This document shows positions 1 to 9,446 of a stretch of 64,000 nt of DNA, piece after piece. Position 1 is the stretch's first letter. Each line of letters begins with the position of its first letter. The notes below the pieces were generated by a model. That model did not search any database. It saw only the letters and a list, made by a program, of their open reading frames with translations, and was not told the DNA's origin. This stretch comes from Flavobacterium dankookense (GTDB taxonomy: Bacteria; Bacteroidota; Bacteroidia; Flavobacteriales; Flavobacteriaceae), in NCBI RefSeq assembly GCF_004362665.1, contig NZ_SNXR01000011.1:124001-188000 (forward strand). Reading direction: 5' to 3'. A program made the position numbers and the translations under genes.

Positions 1-660
1 GCTTTTTTTCATTATGGCTTTTTTCATTTGTTTTTTAACATGATGATTTTAAATTTTTCTAGCCGATTGTTTCTAACTTATTTTACTCAAAAACAATATT
101 TAGGATTATATTTTCTCGCCGCTATTTTTTCAGGTTTAGTATTTGTTTTGAGTTTTTATCTGTTAGGAAATTCTGCAATGATGGTTGGCGCTTCTGCTGC
201 AATAATGGCTTTGTTGGTTGCTACAACTACTTATCAACCTTTAATGGAAATTAGGTTGTTATTGATTGGCAATGTCAAACTTTGGCACATCACAGCCGTT
301 TTACTCTTAATTGATTTGTTGCAAATTCAAATGAGTAATACTGGTGGACATATTGCTCACTTGAGCGGCGCATTTTTTGGTTATATTTACATTAAATTAT
401 TACAAAACGGAACTGATTTAAGTAGAATAGTAACCAACACAATTACTTTTTTTGCCACTATTTTTGATAAAAAGAAAACAACTCCTTTTAAAAAAGTACA
501 TGTTAATGACAAAAAAACTATTGTTAAAAGAGAAAGTAAAATTGTTATTAAAGACAAAACCCAACAACAAATTGATGAAATTTTAGATAAAATTAGTCAA
601 TCGGGTTATGATAGTTTAACACAAGAGGAAAAAGAATTTTTATTTCAATCAGGGAAATAA
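1..660 (+). CDS. Rhomboid family intramembrane serine protease (5' end cut off)
   Basis: The frame is open from base 1, so the gene begins before the window. The first visible residues, HYGFFHLFFNM, match the rhomboid H-x-G-x-x-H-L-x-x-N-M helix. The catalytic serine is in VGASAAIMAL (rhomboid GxSx motif) and the catalytic histidine in GHIAHLSGAFFG. Rhomboids cleave transmembrane substrates inside the inner membrane. The remaining part has about four hydrophobic helices followed by a charged cytoplasmic tail ending in QEEKEFLFQSGK, typical of Bacteroidota rhomboids. It is followed seven bases later by the EEP-family gene on the same strand. Family confident; substrate unknown. Confidence 0.93.
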   Translation, partial: AFFHYGFFHLFFNMMILNFSSRLFLTYFTQKQYLGLYFLAAIFSGLVFVLSFYLLGNSAMMVGASAAIMALLVATTTYQPLMEIRLLLIGNVKLWHITAVLLLIDLLQIQMSNTGGHIAHLSGAFFGYIYIKLLQNGTDLSRIVTNTITFFATIFDKKKTTPFKKVHVNDKKTIVKRESKIVIKDKTQQQIDEILDKISQSGYDSLTQEEKEFLFQSGK

Positions 661-667
661 TTTATTG

Positions 668-1717
668 ATGAAAAAATTGTCATGGTTTAATAAAGTAGTT
701 TATGGTTTCAATATTATGTTGATACTATTGACCATTATTGCTTATGTTTTGCCATTTCTTGCGCCAAAAGCATTTCCATTACTTTCGGTTTTAACGCTGA
801 TTTTACCGCTTTTTTTGTTGTTGAATGCTTTGTTTTTTATTTATTGGTTGCTACAGTTGAAAAGACAATTGATTTTTTCAGGAATTATTCTATTACTTGG
901 GATAACGTTTATCAATAAGTTTTACAAATTTTCTTCCAATGAAGTTAAAACAGAAGAAAAAGATTTTACGGTGATGAGTTACAACGTTCGTTTATTTAAT
1001 CTTTTCGAATGGATTGAAGATGATACGGTTGGAGATCAAATTTTATCTTTTGTAAATGAGAAAAATCCCGATATACTTTGTGTTCAAGAATATTCAGAAA
1101 ATGCCAATATCGACTTAAGAGTTTATAAATACAAGGCTGTTTTTATGGAAGGCAACAAAATTAAAACAGGTCAAGCAATTTTTTCAAAGTTTCCCATTTT
1201 TAATCAAGGGAATTTGCAAATCAAAGATATTGGCAACAACATTACTTTTGCGGATATTAAAAAGGGAAAAGATACCATTAGAGTGTATAATATTCATTTG
1301 CAATCAATAAAAATTTCTCCTGATGTTAATGAAATTTCCGAACACGTTGAAACCATTAATAAAAATAAATCACAACAAGTTTTTACTAGAATTAGAGATG
1401 CTTTTAAAAAACAAGAACAACAAGCTGAAGTATTAGTTAATCACAGAAAAGAGTGCAATTACCCAATAATTATTGCTGGCGATATGAATAACAGTGCGTT
1501 CTCCTATGTGTATCGTAGCATCAAAGGAAATTTAAACGATTGTTTTGAAGAAGCTGGAAAAGGTTTTGGTCAAACCTATAAGTTCAAATATTATCCTGCT
1601 CGAATTGATTATATTTTTGCTGATAAACGAATGAAAGTGAAGAGCTTTACTAATTTTTCGGAATTTCAAAATTCGGATCATTTTCCGGTAATGGCCCGAG
1701 TTTCTTTTGTGGAGTAA
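668..1717 (+). CDS. Endonuclease/exonuclease/phosphatase family membrane protein
   Basis: About 350 residues. Roughly the first 85 residues contain three hydrophobic helices. The rest is an EEP domain with its landmarks in order: TVMSYNVRLFN, DILCVQEY (metal-binding Glu), HLQS, GDMNN (catalytic Asp/Asn) and C-terminal SDHFPV (catalytic His). The fold covers nucleases and phosphodiesterases and the substrate cannot be told from sequence. The ATG at 668 was preferred over the in-frame TTG immediately before it. It lies downstream of the rhomboid gene and converges on the WbqC-like gene with one base between the stop codons. Confidence 0.9.
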   Translation: MKKLSWFNKVVYGFNIMLILLTIIAYVLPFLAPKAFPLLSVLTLILPLFLLLNALFFIYWLLQLKRQLIFSGIILLLGITFINKFYKFSSNEVKTEEKDFTVMSYNVRLFNLFEWIEDDTVGDQILSFVNEKNPDILCVQEYSENANIDLRVYKYKAVFMEGNKIKTGQAIFSKFPIFNQGNLQIKDIGNNITFADIKKGKDTIRVYNIHLQSIKISPDVNEISEHVETINKNKSQQVFTRIRDAFKKQEQQAEVLVNHRKECNYPIIIAGDMNNSAFSYVYRSIKGNLNDCFEEAGKGFGQTYKFKYYPARIDYIFADKRMKVKSFTNFSEFQNSDHFPVMARVSFVE

Positions 1718-1718
1718 T

Positions 1719-2333
1719 TTACAATTGCTGCTTTTTCAAATACTCTAAAGCGTGTCTTCCTTCATTAAAAAGTAAATCTAAAATACTTAAATTGTTTAGA
1801 AAACCATTTTTTTCTTCAAAGACTTGAGTGTAAGGCTCAAAAATGGAAGTATCTTTTTTGCCATTAATTAAATGACGTAAATCGGTTTTATCATCAACGT
1901 TATGAAAGTATTCGGTAGTTTCGTTGTAATCAAATTCGAATCGTAAACATTTTGAAACAATTTCCATAGTTTGCAAATTCAAATCCATAAGGAATTTGTG
2001 CTTTTTTTCAAAAATTGGAACAATATCGTCTTCAAAATATTCAAAGAATGGTGAACTTCTGTAAGCTGCTTCCAAAGATTTAAAATGTTGCTTTTGCCAA
2101 TCGAAAGCGGTTTCAAGTTGAATGTCTTTGGTTTTTTGATGGGCAGTTTTTGAATGTTTTACAGGGATATTCAATAATTGAATTCCGTTTGGACTATAAA
2201 TATACATTCGGTTGCGATTGGTTTGTTTCTGAAAATTATCGTCCATTTCAAAAGTAACCAAATCGCTTTGTGCCATTGCCACGAAATGACTAATAGATGG
2301 AAAATAACCTGGATGTATTAATATGTTTTTCAT
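1719..2333 (-). CDS. WbqC family protein
   Basis: 204 residues resembling the WbqC-like family: N-terminal 'IHPGYFPSISHF', a conserved NRxxIxSPNGIQLLNIPV segment and the 'AYRSSPFF' block. Members elsewhere sit in O-antigen loci and their reaction is not established; here it is the last gene of the par-lepB run, ten bases after lepB. No signal peptide. In flavobacteria this gene commonly follows lepB, so it is probably a core gene and not a surface-polysaccharide gene. Family assignment good, function unknown. Confidence 0.85.
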   Translation of the reverse strand: MKNILIHPGYFPSISHFVAMAQSDLVTFEMDDNFQKQTNRNRMYIYSPNGIQLLNIPVKHSKTAHQKTKDIQLETAFDWQKQHFKSLEAAYRSSPFFEYFEDDIVPIFEKKHKFLMDLNLQTMEIVSKCLRFEFDYNETTEYFHNVDDKTDLRHLINGKKDTSIFEPYTQVFEEKNGFLNNLSILDLLFNEGRHALEYLKKQQL

Positions 2334-2343
2334 TTAGAATAAA

Positions 2344-4083
2344 CTATTCTTTTGCAGCTTTTCTCTTTTTCCAAAAGTGTTCGCCCACAAAATATAAACC
2401 AAGCAAAACTAGAAAATATTTAAAATAGGATTCAGGTTGACCTTCGCCATTAACAGTAGTAAACATTCTATCCCAACGAATTTTGTTCAACCCTTTACCG
2501 TTACTATCCCAACTTAACCAAATAAAAACTGGTTTTCCAACAATATGATCATCTGGCGTATAACCAAAATATCTTGCATCTAGCGAATTGTTTCGGTTGT
2601 CTCCCATCATCCAATAATAATTTTTGGTAAAAGTATATTTTGTAGCAATTTTGTCATTTACATAAATATCATTTCCAACAACTTTAAGTTGGTTTCCTTC
2701 GTATTCTGTGATTATTAATTTGTAAAATGGAAGCGATTTTAGATTTAAATCAACAGTTTCTCCTGCTTTTGGAATGTAAATTGGTCCAAAATTATCGCTA
2801 TTCCAATTGTTTGTTTTTGATGGAATTCCGTCCATAAAATCTGGGAAAACGCCATCTTCAGCACCGTTTTTAATATATTTATTTACTAATTCAATTCGGG
2901 AGTCTTTTTTTAATAATTCCGCCTTATCAACAGTTAAATTTGCTTGTATAAAATTATCTGATAAACTTAATTTTAGTTTGTCATAGATGTCTTGATCGAT
3001 AGCGCCAATAATATTTACGCTAGTTGAGTCTTTAGATAATTCAGTAACTTTTATTTTTTCCTTTATTATATAGTCTTTAATAATGTTATTTTCCCAAAGG
3101 TTACGCTCAATTTTGAACACACGATTATATTCAACAATTTCATATTGTTGCATCAATTCCGCATCAATAGTTGACTTAAACTTTAAATCATAACCAAACT
3201 GTGGCTTGGCTCTTTCCGGTAAAACAATTGCTTTTCCATTGATAAAAACATCACCATTTTTTATTTGTAAACTATCGCCTGGAATTCCAACGCATCGCTT
3301 CACATAATTTGTTTTCTTATCAATTGGTTTACTGTACCTTCTGTCAGCAGGTTTGTACATGTGAAATAAAGTATCTCTTGGCCAGTTGAAAACCACGATG
3401 TCATTATTTTTAATTTCTTGAAAACCAGGAAGTCGAAAATAGGGAAGTTGTAGTTTGTTTTTCCAAGAACTTGGATTGTTGTCATCATATAAATACGACT
3501 TCACTTTTACAATAGGCAAAGTGTCATGAAACATTGGTGCGGCAACTGTTGTCATTGAAGGTCTTGCACCATAATGAAATTTACTTACAAAAAGAAAATC
3601 ACCAATTAATAATGATTTTTCTAACGATGACGACGGAATCGTAAAGGGTTGCATTACATAGGTATGAACTAATGTTGCAACAACTATTGCAAATAATATA
3701 GAACTAACTGTATCTCCAATTTTTGTTGGCGCAACCAAACTTCTGTCTTTTATATGTGCGACATTTTGAGTATAATTGATGTAGTAGATATAAAAACCAA
3801 ATGTAAAAATGCCTAACCAAGTATCAATAGTTGAATTTCTTCCAAAACTTCGTAAGGTTTCAACCCAAACAACTGGAAACATTATTAAGTTAATTACTGG
3901 TATAAAAAGTAAAAATGTCCACCAACTTGGTCTGTTGATGATTTTCATTAAAATAATTGAATTATAAACAGGAACGAATGCTTCCCAGGATTTTCTTCCT
4001 GCTTTTTCATATAATTTCCATGTTCCAAGTCCATGAATTAATTGTATTACCAGAAAAAATATAAACCATTGATATGTAGACAT
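2344..4083 (-). CDS. lepB: Signal peptidase I (long Bacteroidota form)
   Basis: 579 residues, nearly twice the usual length. Three N-terminal hydrophobic helices (about 4-24, 55-75, 87-105) precede the anchor helix at about 128-146. Directly after it comes TIPSSSLEKSLLIGDFLFV, whose third serine (about 153) corresponds to the catalytic Ser. NYVKRCVGIPGD carries the general-base Lys and GDNRNNSLDARYFG is the conserved box near the C-terminus. The extra length lies between the Lys box and the last box. The enzyme removes signal peptides at the outer face of the inner membrane. It is transcribed with dapB upstream (104-bp gap) and the WbqC-like gene downstream. Confidence 0.96.
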   Translation of the reverse strand: MSTYQWFIFFLVIQLIHGLGTWKLYEKAGRKSWEAFVPVYNSIILMKIINRPSWWTFLLFIPVINLIMFPVVWVETLRSFGRNSTIDTWLGIFTFGFYIYYINYTQNVAHIKDRSLVAPTKIGDTVSSILFAIVVATLVHTYVMQPFTIPSSSLEKSLLIGDFLFVSKFHYGARPSMTTVAAPMFHDTLPIVKVKSYLYDDNNPSSWKNKLQLPYFRLPGFQEIKNNDIVVFNWPRDTLFHMYKPADRRYSKPIDKKTNYVKRCVGIPGDSLQIKNGDVFINGKAIVLPERAKPQFGYDLKFKSTIDAELMQQYEIVEYNRVFKIERNLWENNIIKDYIIKEKIKVTELSKDSTSVNIIGAIDQDIYDKLKLSLSDNFIQANLTVDKAELLKKDSRIELVNKYIKNGAEDGVFPDFMDGIPSKTNNWNSDNFGPIYIPKAGETVDLNLKSLPFYKLIITEYEGNQLKVVGNDIYVNDKIATKYTFTKNYYWMMGDNRNNSLDARYFGYTPDDHIVGKPVFIWLSWDSNGKGLNKIRWDRMFTTVNGEGQPESYFKYFLVLLGLYFVGEHFWKKRKAAKE

Positions 4084-4187
4084 AATAAAGATTTTTGATA
4101 TTAAATTTTAACTATTTACCTGTAGTAAGTATTCGTCTTGCTAGAAATGTTACAATTTTTAAAATTTCTCCCAAAACTTCGGGATTG

Positions 4188-4895
4188 TTATTTGGAATTT
4201 AAATTAAGTACATCTTTCATTGAAAATACGCCTTTTTTACCGATAATCCATTCTGCCGCAACAATTGAACCAAGCGCAAAGCCTTCACGATTGTGTGCTA
4301 CATGTTTTATTTCGATAAAATCAACTTCGGATGTATAAAGAACGCTGTGTGTTCCAGGAACATTTTCTATTCGTTGCACATCAATAAATAAATCGTCAGC
4401 TTTTGGATTTTCAATTGCCCAATTATTTTTATCCGTATGATTAATTATCGCATTGGCAAGAGAAATTGCTGTTCCGCTGGGTTTGTCAAGTTTTTGTGTA
4501 TGATGAATTTCTTCCATCGAAACATTATATTCTTTGAATTTTGACATCATTTGAGCCAAATAATCATTCAATTCAAAAAACAAATTAACACCCAAACTGA
4601 AGTTAGAACCATATAAAAATGCTGCATTTTTACTTTCGCAAAGTTGTACCATTTCATGATAATTTTCTAACCAACCTGTTGTTCCTGATATTACTGGAAT
4701 TCCATTGTTAATGCAAGTCGAAATATTTTCAACAGCAACACTTGGAACGCTAAAATCAATTGCAACATCGGCATTTTCTAATCCTTCAAAAGTTGTCGAG
4801 CTACTTTTTCTTAAAACAATTTCATGACCACGTTCTAAAGCAATTCTTTCAATTACTTTTCCCATTTTGCCATATCCTAGAAGTGCTATTTTCAT
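4188..4895 (-). CDS. dapB: 4-hydroxy-tetrahydrodipicolinate reductase
   Basis: 235 residues. N-terminal GYGKMGK dinucleotide-binding loop and the catalytic signature EIHHTQKLDKPSGTA (HH plus Lys) are present. It catalyses the NAD(P)H-dependent reduction step of the diaminopimelate/lysine pathway, supplying peptidoglycan. Its ATG is immediately adjacent to the stop of the DUF5683 gene, so the two are co-transcribed. The 104 bp between it and lepB show no clear terminator. Confidence 0.97.
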   Translation of the reverse strand: MKIALLGYGKMGKVIERIALERGHEIVLRKSSSTTFEGLENADVAIDFSVPSVAVENISTCINNGIPVISGTTGWLENYHEMVQLCESKNAAFLYGSNFSLGVNLFFELNDYLAQMMSKFKEYNVSMEEIHHTQKLDKPSGTAISLANAIINHTDKNNWAIENPKADDLFIDVQRIENVPGTHSVLYTSEVDFIEIKHVAHNREGFALGSIVAAEWIIGKKGVFSMKDVLNLNSK

Positions 4896-5453
4896 TTAGA
4901 ATGTATAATTAAAAGTCAGACCAACATTAGGTTTTGCAGTAAAATCAGTTTGATAAATATCTGGCGCAACGGAAAGATTATCGTTTACATTGAATTGTGT
5001 CAAATGCGCGTCAATATTAGCGTCAACAATATTTAAAACGTAAAAACCGATGGTTACAAGCAATGATAAATCTCTATTTCGTTGATAAAATCGTTGTCCA
5101 GCTATCAATCTTGTGTCGTCATATACTCCAAGGTATTTATCTGGCAAACCTTTTAATCTTTGTTTGTAAGCATCACGAAAATCGTGATATTTCTTATTAT
5201 TATCTAAATAAAAATACATACTTGTTCCAATCGCGCCATAAACTAGAGGAACTTTCCAATATTTTTTATTGTACGCTTGTCCTAAACCAGGTAAAATAGC
5301 CGAGTAAAAAGCCGCTTTTGATGGGCGTAATGGATCAATTGGTTTAAGCTTTAATGTATCTTTTGCAATGATTGGATTGCTAATATCTTGAGAATAGGAA
5401 AAGTCAGTTCCAAATAGGAAAATTAAAATAAATATGTAGCCAAAACTTCTCAC
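4896..5453 (-). CDS. DUF5683 domain-containing protein
   Basis: 185 residues with an N-terminal signal peptide (IFILIFLFGTDFSYSQ). The conserved region has SKAAFYSAILPGLGQAYNKKYWKVPLVYG and later helical segments, ending in an aromatic beta-type C-terminus (GLTFNYTF). The family is restricted to Bacteroidota and its function is unknown; an outer-envelope location is likely from the C-terminus. It overlaps parB by one base, and this parA-parB-DUF5683-dapB-lepB order recurs in flavobacteria. Confidence 0.88.
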   Translation of the reverse strand: MRSFGYIFILIFLFGTDFSYSQDISNPIIAKDTLKLKPIDPLRPSKAAFYSAILPGLGQAYNKKYWKVPLVYGAIGTSMYFYLDNNKKYHDFRDAYKQRLKGLPDKYLGVYDDTRLIAGQRFYQRNRDLSLLVTIGFYVLNIVDANIDAHLTQFNVNDNLSVAPDIYQTDFTAKPNVGLTFNYTF

Positions 5454-6352
5454 TATTTGTTGATTAGCTTGATAATTCTATTGAAATCTTCTTCAGAATG
5501 GAATGGAATAGTAATTTTTCCTTTGCCATTTCCTGCTATTTTAACTTCAATTTTACTACCAAAAAATTCAGTAAAAGCCTTTTTTTGTTCATCGGCAATG
5601 GCAAATGAAGTTGCTTTTTTCGCTTTTGCCGGAGCAGGTTTTAATCCATCTTGGTAGATTTTTACTAAAGCTTCGGTTTCGCGAACAGAAAGATTTTGAC
5701 TTACAATTTTTTGATAAATATCAGTTTGAACATCTTGATCTTCAACATTAATGATGGCACGACCATGTCCCATTGAAATAAATCCATCTCTAATTCCAGT
5801 TTGGATAATTGGGTCTAATTTTAGTAATCGTAAATAATTAGCAATAGTTGAACGTTTTTTTCCAACACGTTCACTCATTTGCTCTTGCGTTAATTGAATT
5901 TCATCAATCAATCGCTGGTAAGAAAGTGCAATTTCTATTGGGTCTAAATCGTGTCGTTGTATGTTTTCTACCAAAGCCATTACTAATGATTCGTTATCAT
6001 TAGCAATTCGGATGTAGGATGGAATTGTTGTAAGTCCAACTACTTTTGAAGCACGTAAACGTCTTTCTCCAGAAATCAGTTGGTATTTATTAAAGTCTAA
6101 TTTTCTAACCGTAATGGGCTGAATTACACCTAATTCTCTAATAGAACTAGCTAATTCTTTAATAGATTCTTCATTAAAATTGGTTCTCGGTTGAAACGGA
6201 TTGATTTCAATAGAGTCTATGTCGAGTTCGATGATGTTACCTACAACTTTGTCGGCATTTTTATCGCTAACTGATTTAATATCATTTTCAGGATCTTTTA
6301 ATAAGGCAGATAAACCTCTTCCCAATGCTTGTTTTTGAACAGCTTTTGCCAT
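5453..6352 (-). CDS. parB: Chromosome partitioning protein ParB
   Basis: 299 residues. N-terminal ALGRGLSALL, the CTP-binding/nuclease-like domain with NPFQPR and GERRLRA, then the helix-turn-helix region TQEQMSERVGKKRSTIANYL followed by RLLKLDP. It loads on parS near the origin and acts with ParA in origin segregation. Separated from parA by three bases. No good parS palindrome was found in this window. Confidence 0.97.
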   Translation of the reverse strand: MAKAVQKQALGRGLSALLKDPENDIKSVSDKNADKVVGNIIELDIDSIEINPFQPRTNFNEESIKELASSIRELGVIQPITVRKLDFNKYQLISGERRLRASKVVGLTTIPSYIRIANDNESLVMALVENIQRHDLDPIEIALSYQRLIDEIQLTQEQMSERVGKKRSTIANYLRLLKLDPIIQTGIRDGFISMGHGRAIINVEDQDVQTDIYQKIVSQNLSVRETEALVKIYQDGLKPAPAKAKKATSFAIADEQKKAFTEFFGSKIEVKIAGNGKGKITIPFHSEEDFNRIIKLINK

Positions 6353-6355
6353 ACA

Positions 6356-7123
6356 CTAATTGCTATTTTTTTTGATAATTTCATGAGCTAAGCTCAAATA
6401 ATTGCTTGCGCCTTTGCTTGTTGCATCAAAGTTGATGATGCTTTCGCCAAATGATGGAGCTTCGCTTAATTTTACATTTCTTTGGATTATAGTCTTGAAA
6501 ACCATGTCGTTAAAGTGTTTTTGAACTTCTTCAACCACTTGATTAGACAAGCGTAAACGAGAATCATACATGGTTAATAGTAATCCTTCAATATCTAACT
6601 CAGGATTGTGGATTTTTTGCACACTTTTTATAGTATTTAACAATTTCCCTAAACCTTCTAACGCAAAATACTCGCATTGAATTGGAATAATTACACTATC
6701 GGCAGCAGTTAACGCATTCAACGTCAGTAATCCCAACGATGGTGCGCAGTCAATCAAGATGTAATCGTACTCATCTTTTACTTTTTCCAATGCTTGTTTA
6801 AGCATGTACTCGCGATTGTCTTTGTCAACTAATTCAATTTCAATGGCAACCAAATCAATATGGGCAGGAATAACCGATACATTCGGAGCTGAACTTGAAA
6901 TAATAGCTTCTTGTGGTGTATTGCTGTGTTCTAGAATTTGATAGGTGCCAATTTCAACATTTTCTACATCAATGCCTAAACCTGAGCTGGCATTAGCTTG
7001 TGGATCAGCGTCAATTAGTAGCACTTTTTTTTCTAAAACACCTAGTGATGCAGCGAGATTGACCGTAGTTGTTGTCTTTCCAACACCACCTTTTTGATTA
7101 GCAATAGCAATGATTTTACCCAT
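6356..7123 (-). CDS. parA: Chromosome partitioning ATPase ParA
   Basis: 255 residues, usual length for the Soj/ParA family. The deviant Walker A motif KGGVGKTTTT is at residues 11-20, followed by LLIDADPQANAS and DYILIDCAPSLGLLT (Walker B region). It is the first gene of the minus-strand run. Upstream, minus-strand TTGACA near 7180 and TATTTTTA near 7155 form a plausible but imperfect Bacteroidota promoter. Confidence 0.97.
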   Translation of the reverse strand: MGKIIAIANQKGGVGKTTTTVNLAASLGVLEKKVLLIDADPQANASSGLGIDVENVEIGTYQILEHSNTPQEAIISSSAPNVSVIPAHIDLVAIEIELVDKDNREYMLKQALEKVKDEYDYILIDCAPSLGLLTLNALTAADSVIIPIQCEYFALEGLGKLLNTIKSVQKIHNPELDIEGLLLTMYDSRLRLSNQVVEEVQKHFNDMVFKTIIQRNVKLSEAPSFGESIINFDATSKGASNYLSLAHEIIKKNSN

Positions 7124-7299
7124 TTGTTCTTAGTAGATTTTGAGCGGTAAAAATACAATTATTTATGGGTTTGTCAAGGCTATTTTGTTAACATTCTTGT
7201 AAAGTTTTTAAAGGTTTAGTTTACAGTCATGGCCACGATAATCTGTAGTTTTTTTGCAAATAAAAATCTTCTTACTGAAAACTTAGATTGTTTATTGTT

Positions 7300-8181
7300 T
7301 TATTTACTTCCTTTATTTTTTATCATTGCTTCAAGCATATCCCACATTTCCTGTGGAATTTTTTCCAAAATATTGAATTGTCCTGCGCCTTGAAGCCATT
7401 CACCACCATCAATAGTAATTACTTCACCATTTACATAAGCGGAGAAATCAGAAACTAAATAGGCTGCAAGATTGGCCAATTCTTGGTGATCTCCAACTCT
7501 TCGAAGTGGCACTTTTTTAGCCATATCAAATTTCTCAGCTAAATCGCCTGGTAATAATCTATCCCAAGCACCTTTTGTTGGAAATGGTCCGGGAGCAATG
7601 GCGTTCATTCGAATTCCGTATTTTGCCCATTCAACTGCTAGACTTCTTGTCATTGCTAAAACTCCTGCTTTTGCAGTGGCACTTGGAACCACATAACCAG
7701 AACCTGTCCAAGCGTATGTTGTAACGATGTTTAAAACATTGCAATTGGTTTGTTTAGTCTCAATCCAATGTTTTCCAAAGGCTAACGTGCAGTTTTTTGA
7801 ACCTTTTAAAACAATATCGATAATAGTATCAAATGCATTTGCAGACAATCTTTCGGTAGGTGAAATAAAATTTCCTGCTGCATTATTCAATAAAACATCT
7901 ACTTTTCCAAATGTTTTTAAGACTTCGGCAAGCATGGCTTCCACTTGGTCGTAATGACGAACATCACATTGAATAGGCAAACATTTTGATCCAGTTGCAG
8001 CTTCTAATTCAGCTGCGGTAGTTTTCAATTTTTCTAAATCTCTTGATGTAATTGCCACATTGGCGCCCAATTCAAGAAAATATTTTGTCATTGCTTTACC
8101 CAAGCCGCTTCCGCCACCAGTAACCACAATTGTTTTGCCTTTTAGCGCGTCATCGCGAAGCATTTTTGCTGAAAAATCCAT
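7300..8181 (-). CDS. SDR family oxidoreductase, 2,4-dienoyl-CoA reductase-like
   Basis: 293 residues. Rossmann signature TGGGSGLGKAM near residue 21 and NNAAGNF near residue 100. Around the active site it has PSATAKAGV with the lysine but no YxxxK tyrosine, as in the dienoyl-CoA reductase (DECR) branch of the SDR family, which uses other residues. C-terminal GEVITIDGGEWLQGAGQF fits too. It probably serves degradation of unsaturated fatty acids. Monocistronic, with 176 bp of AT-rich DNA on its 3' side. Confidence 0.85.
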   Translation of the reverse strand: MDFSAKMLRDDALKGKTIVVTGGGSGLGKAMTKYFLELGANVAITSRDLEKLKTTAAELEAATGSKCLPIQCDVRHYDQVEAMLAEVLKTFGKVDVLLNNAAGNFISPTERLSANAFDTIIDIVLKGSKNCTLAFGKHWIETKQTNCNVLNIVTTYAWTGSGYVVPSATAKAGVLAMTRSLAVEWAKYGIRMNAIAPGPFPTKGAWDRLLPGDLAEKFDMAKKVPLRRVGDHQELANLAAYLVSDFSAYVNGEVITIDGGEWLQGAGQFNILEKIPQEMWDMLEAMIKNKGSK

Positions 8182-8247
8182 AGTCGTTTAATTTGTTTTT
8201 CAAATGTAATAAAAATAATTGTTATGCATGCATAGTACTTTTATTTT

Positions 8248-9375
8248 TTACAATTGCAATAATCGTTCGACAGCTGTTTGTAATGTGTTTTCATCTTTTG
8301 CAAAACAAAATCGAATACAGTTAGTTTGTTTTCCATCGGCATAAAAAGGTGAAAGTGGAATAGTAGCTACACCAAATTCTTGTACTAATCGTTTTGTAAA
8401 ATCTAAATCATTGTCTGATGAAATGGAAGCATACGATGCTATTTGAAAATAGGAACCTTCGCAAGGCAATAATTCAAATTTTGTTTGTTGAAGTAAGTTG
8501 CGAAAAAAGTCTCTTTTTTGTTGATAAAATTGTCCTAGCTCTTCAACATGAACAACATCCATGTAATCATTGATTGCATATTGAGCGATACTGTTGACAC
8601 TAAAAACTAAAAATTGATGTACTTTTTTAATTTCTTTCATCAAATGTTCGGGTGCAATCAAGTAGCCAATTTTCCAGCCAGTAATGTGAAATGATTTTCC
8701 AAAGGACGACACAATCACACTTTTATCTCTTAATTTTATTCGTTGATTTATCGAAAGATGTTTGTTTTCGAAAGTAATGTATTCATAAACTTCGTCGGAA
8801 AGAATAAGTAAATCGGGATGTAAATCTGCTATTTTTTCCAGCTGAATAAAATCATTTTCTGTCCAAGTTTTTCCAGTAGGATTGTGAGGATTATTGATGA
8901 TTATCATTCGAGTATTTGAATTGATAGCACGTTCTATAACTTCCCAATTTGGTGTGAAATCATCATTTAAATTAATGCGAATTGGTTTTGCGTTGCACAA
9001 CAAAACTGGAGTCTCATAACAATCATAACTTGGATCTAAAATGATTACTTCTTCGCCTTGATTTACTACTGCTTGAATGGTTGCAAAAATACCTTCTGTG
9101 GCACCAGCTGTTATTAAAATATCGGTTGAAGCAGTAACTTTTCGGTTATAGGATTTTTGCGTAAGCACAGCAATTTTATGTAACAAAGATGGAAAACCAG
9201 CCATGGGCAAGTATTGATGGACTTCTTCTTTTGCCCATTTAGCAACAAAATTTTTAAGTCGTTCATCTACTAGGAAATTTGGAAATCCTTGTGATAAATT
9301 AATGGCTTTGTACTCATTTGCCATTTGCGACATTACGGTAAAAATGCTAGTTGTGATGTGTGGTAGTTTTGACAT
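8248..9375 (-). CDS. PLP-dependent methionine-type aminotransferase
   Basis: 375 residues of fold-type I class I/II aminotransferase. Visible landmarks: NLSQGFPNF at the N-terminus, ITAGATEGIFATIQA, NNPHNPTGKTW, SDEVYEYITF, and SFGKSFHITGWKIGY in which the lysine forms the Schiff base with PLP. The motif set is closest to YbdL/kynurenine-aminotransferase-like enzymes often called methionine aminotransferase. Exact amino-acid preference cannot be read from sequence. Confidence 0.88.
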   Translation of the reverse strand: MSKLPHITTSIFTVMSQMANEYKAINLSQGFPNFLVDERLKNFVAKWAKEEVHQYLPMAGFPSLLHKIAVLTQKSYNRKVTASTDILITAGATEGIFATIQAVVNQGEEVIILDPSYDCYETPVLLCNAKPIRINLNDDFTPNWEVIERAINSNTRMIIINNPHNPTGKTWTENDFIQLEKIADLHPDLLILSDEVYEYITFENKHLSINQRIKLRDKSVIVSSFGKSFHITGWKIGYLIAPEHLMKEIKKVHQFLVFSVNSIAQYAINDYMDVVHVEELGQFYQQKRDFFRNLLQQTKFELLPCEGSYFQIASYASISSDNDLDFTKRLVQEFGVATIPLSPFYADGKQTNCIRFCFAKDENTLQTAVERLLQL

Positions 9376-9395
9376 TAAGTTGTTTTTTGTAAAAA

Positions 9396-9428
9396 TAAAA
9401 AAAGCACTTTAATTTAAAGTGCTTTTTA
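9396..9428 (-). terminator. Rho-independent terminator of the efflux operon side
   Basis: Nearly perfect palindrome AAAGCACTTTAA / TTAAAGTGCTTT with runs of A on one side and T on the other. It lies upstream of the aminotransferase start and 19 bp past the adaptor gene stop, so it ends the minus-strand efflux transcript. Confidence 0.8.
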
Positions 9429-9446
9429 TCTACTGGTTTATATTAT

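Noticed and set aside
4138-4338. Plus-strand frame opposite the 3' end of dapB
   Set aside because: Shadow of dapB; no start region and no recognisable protein.
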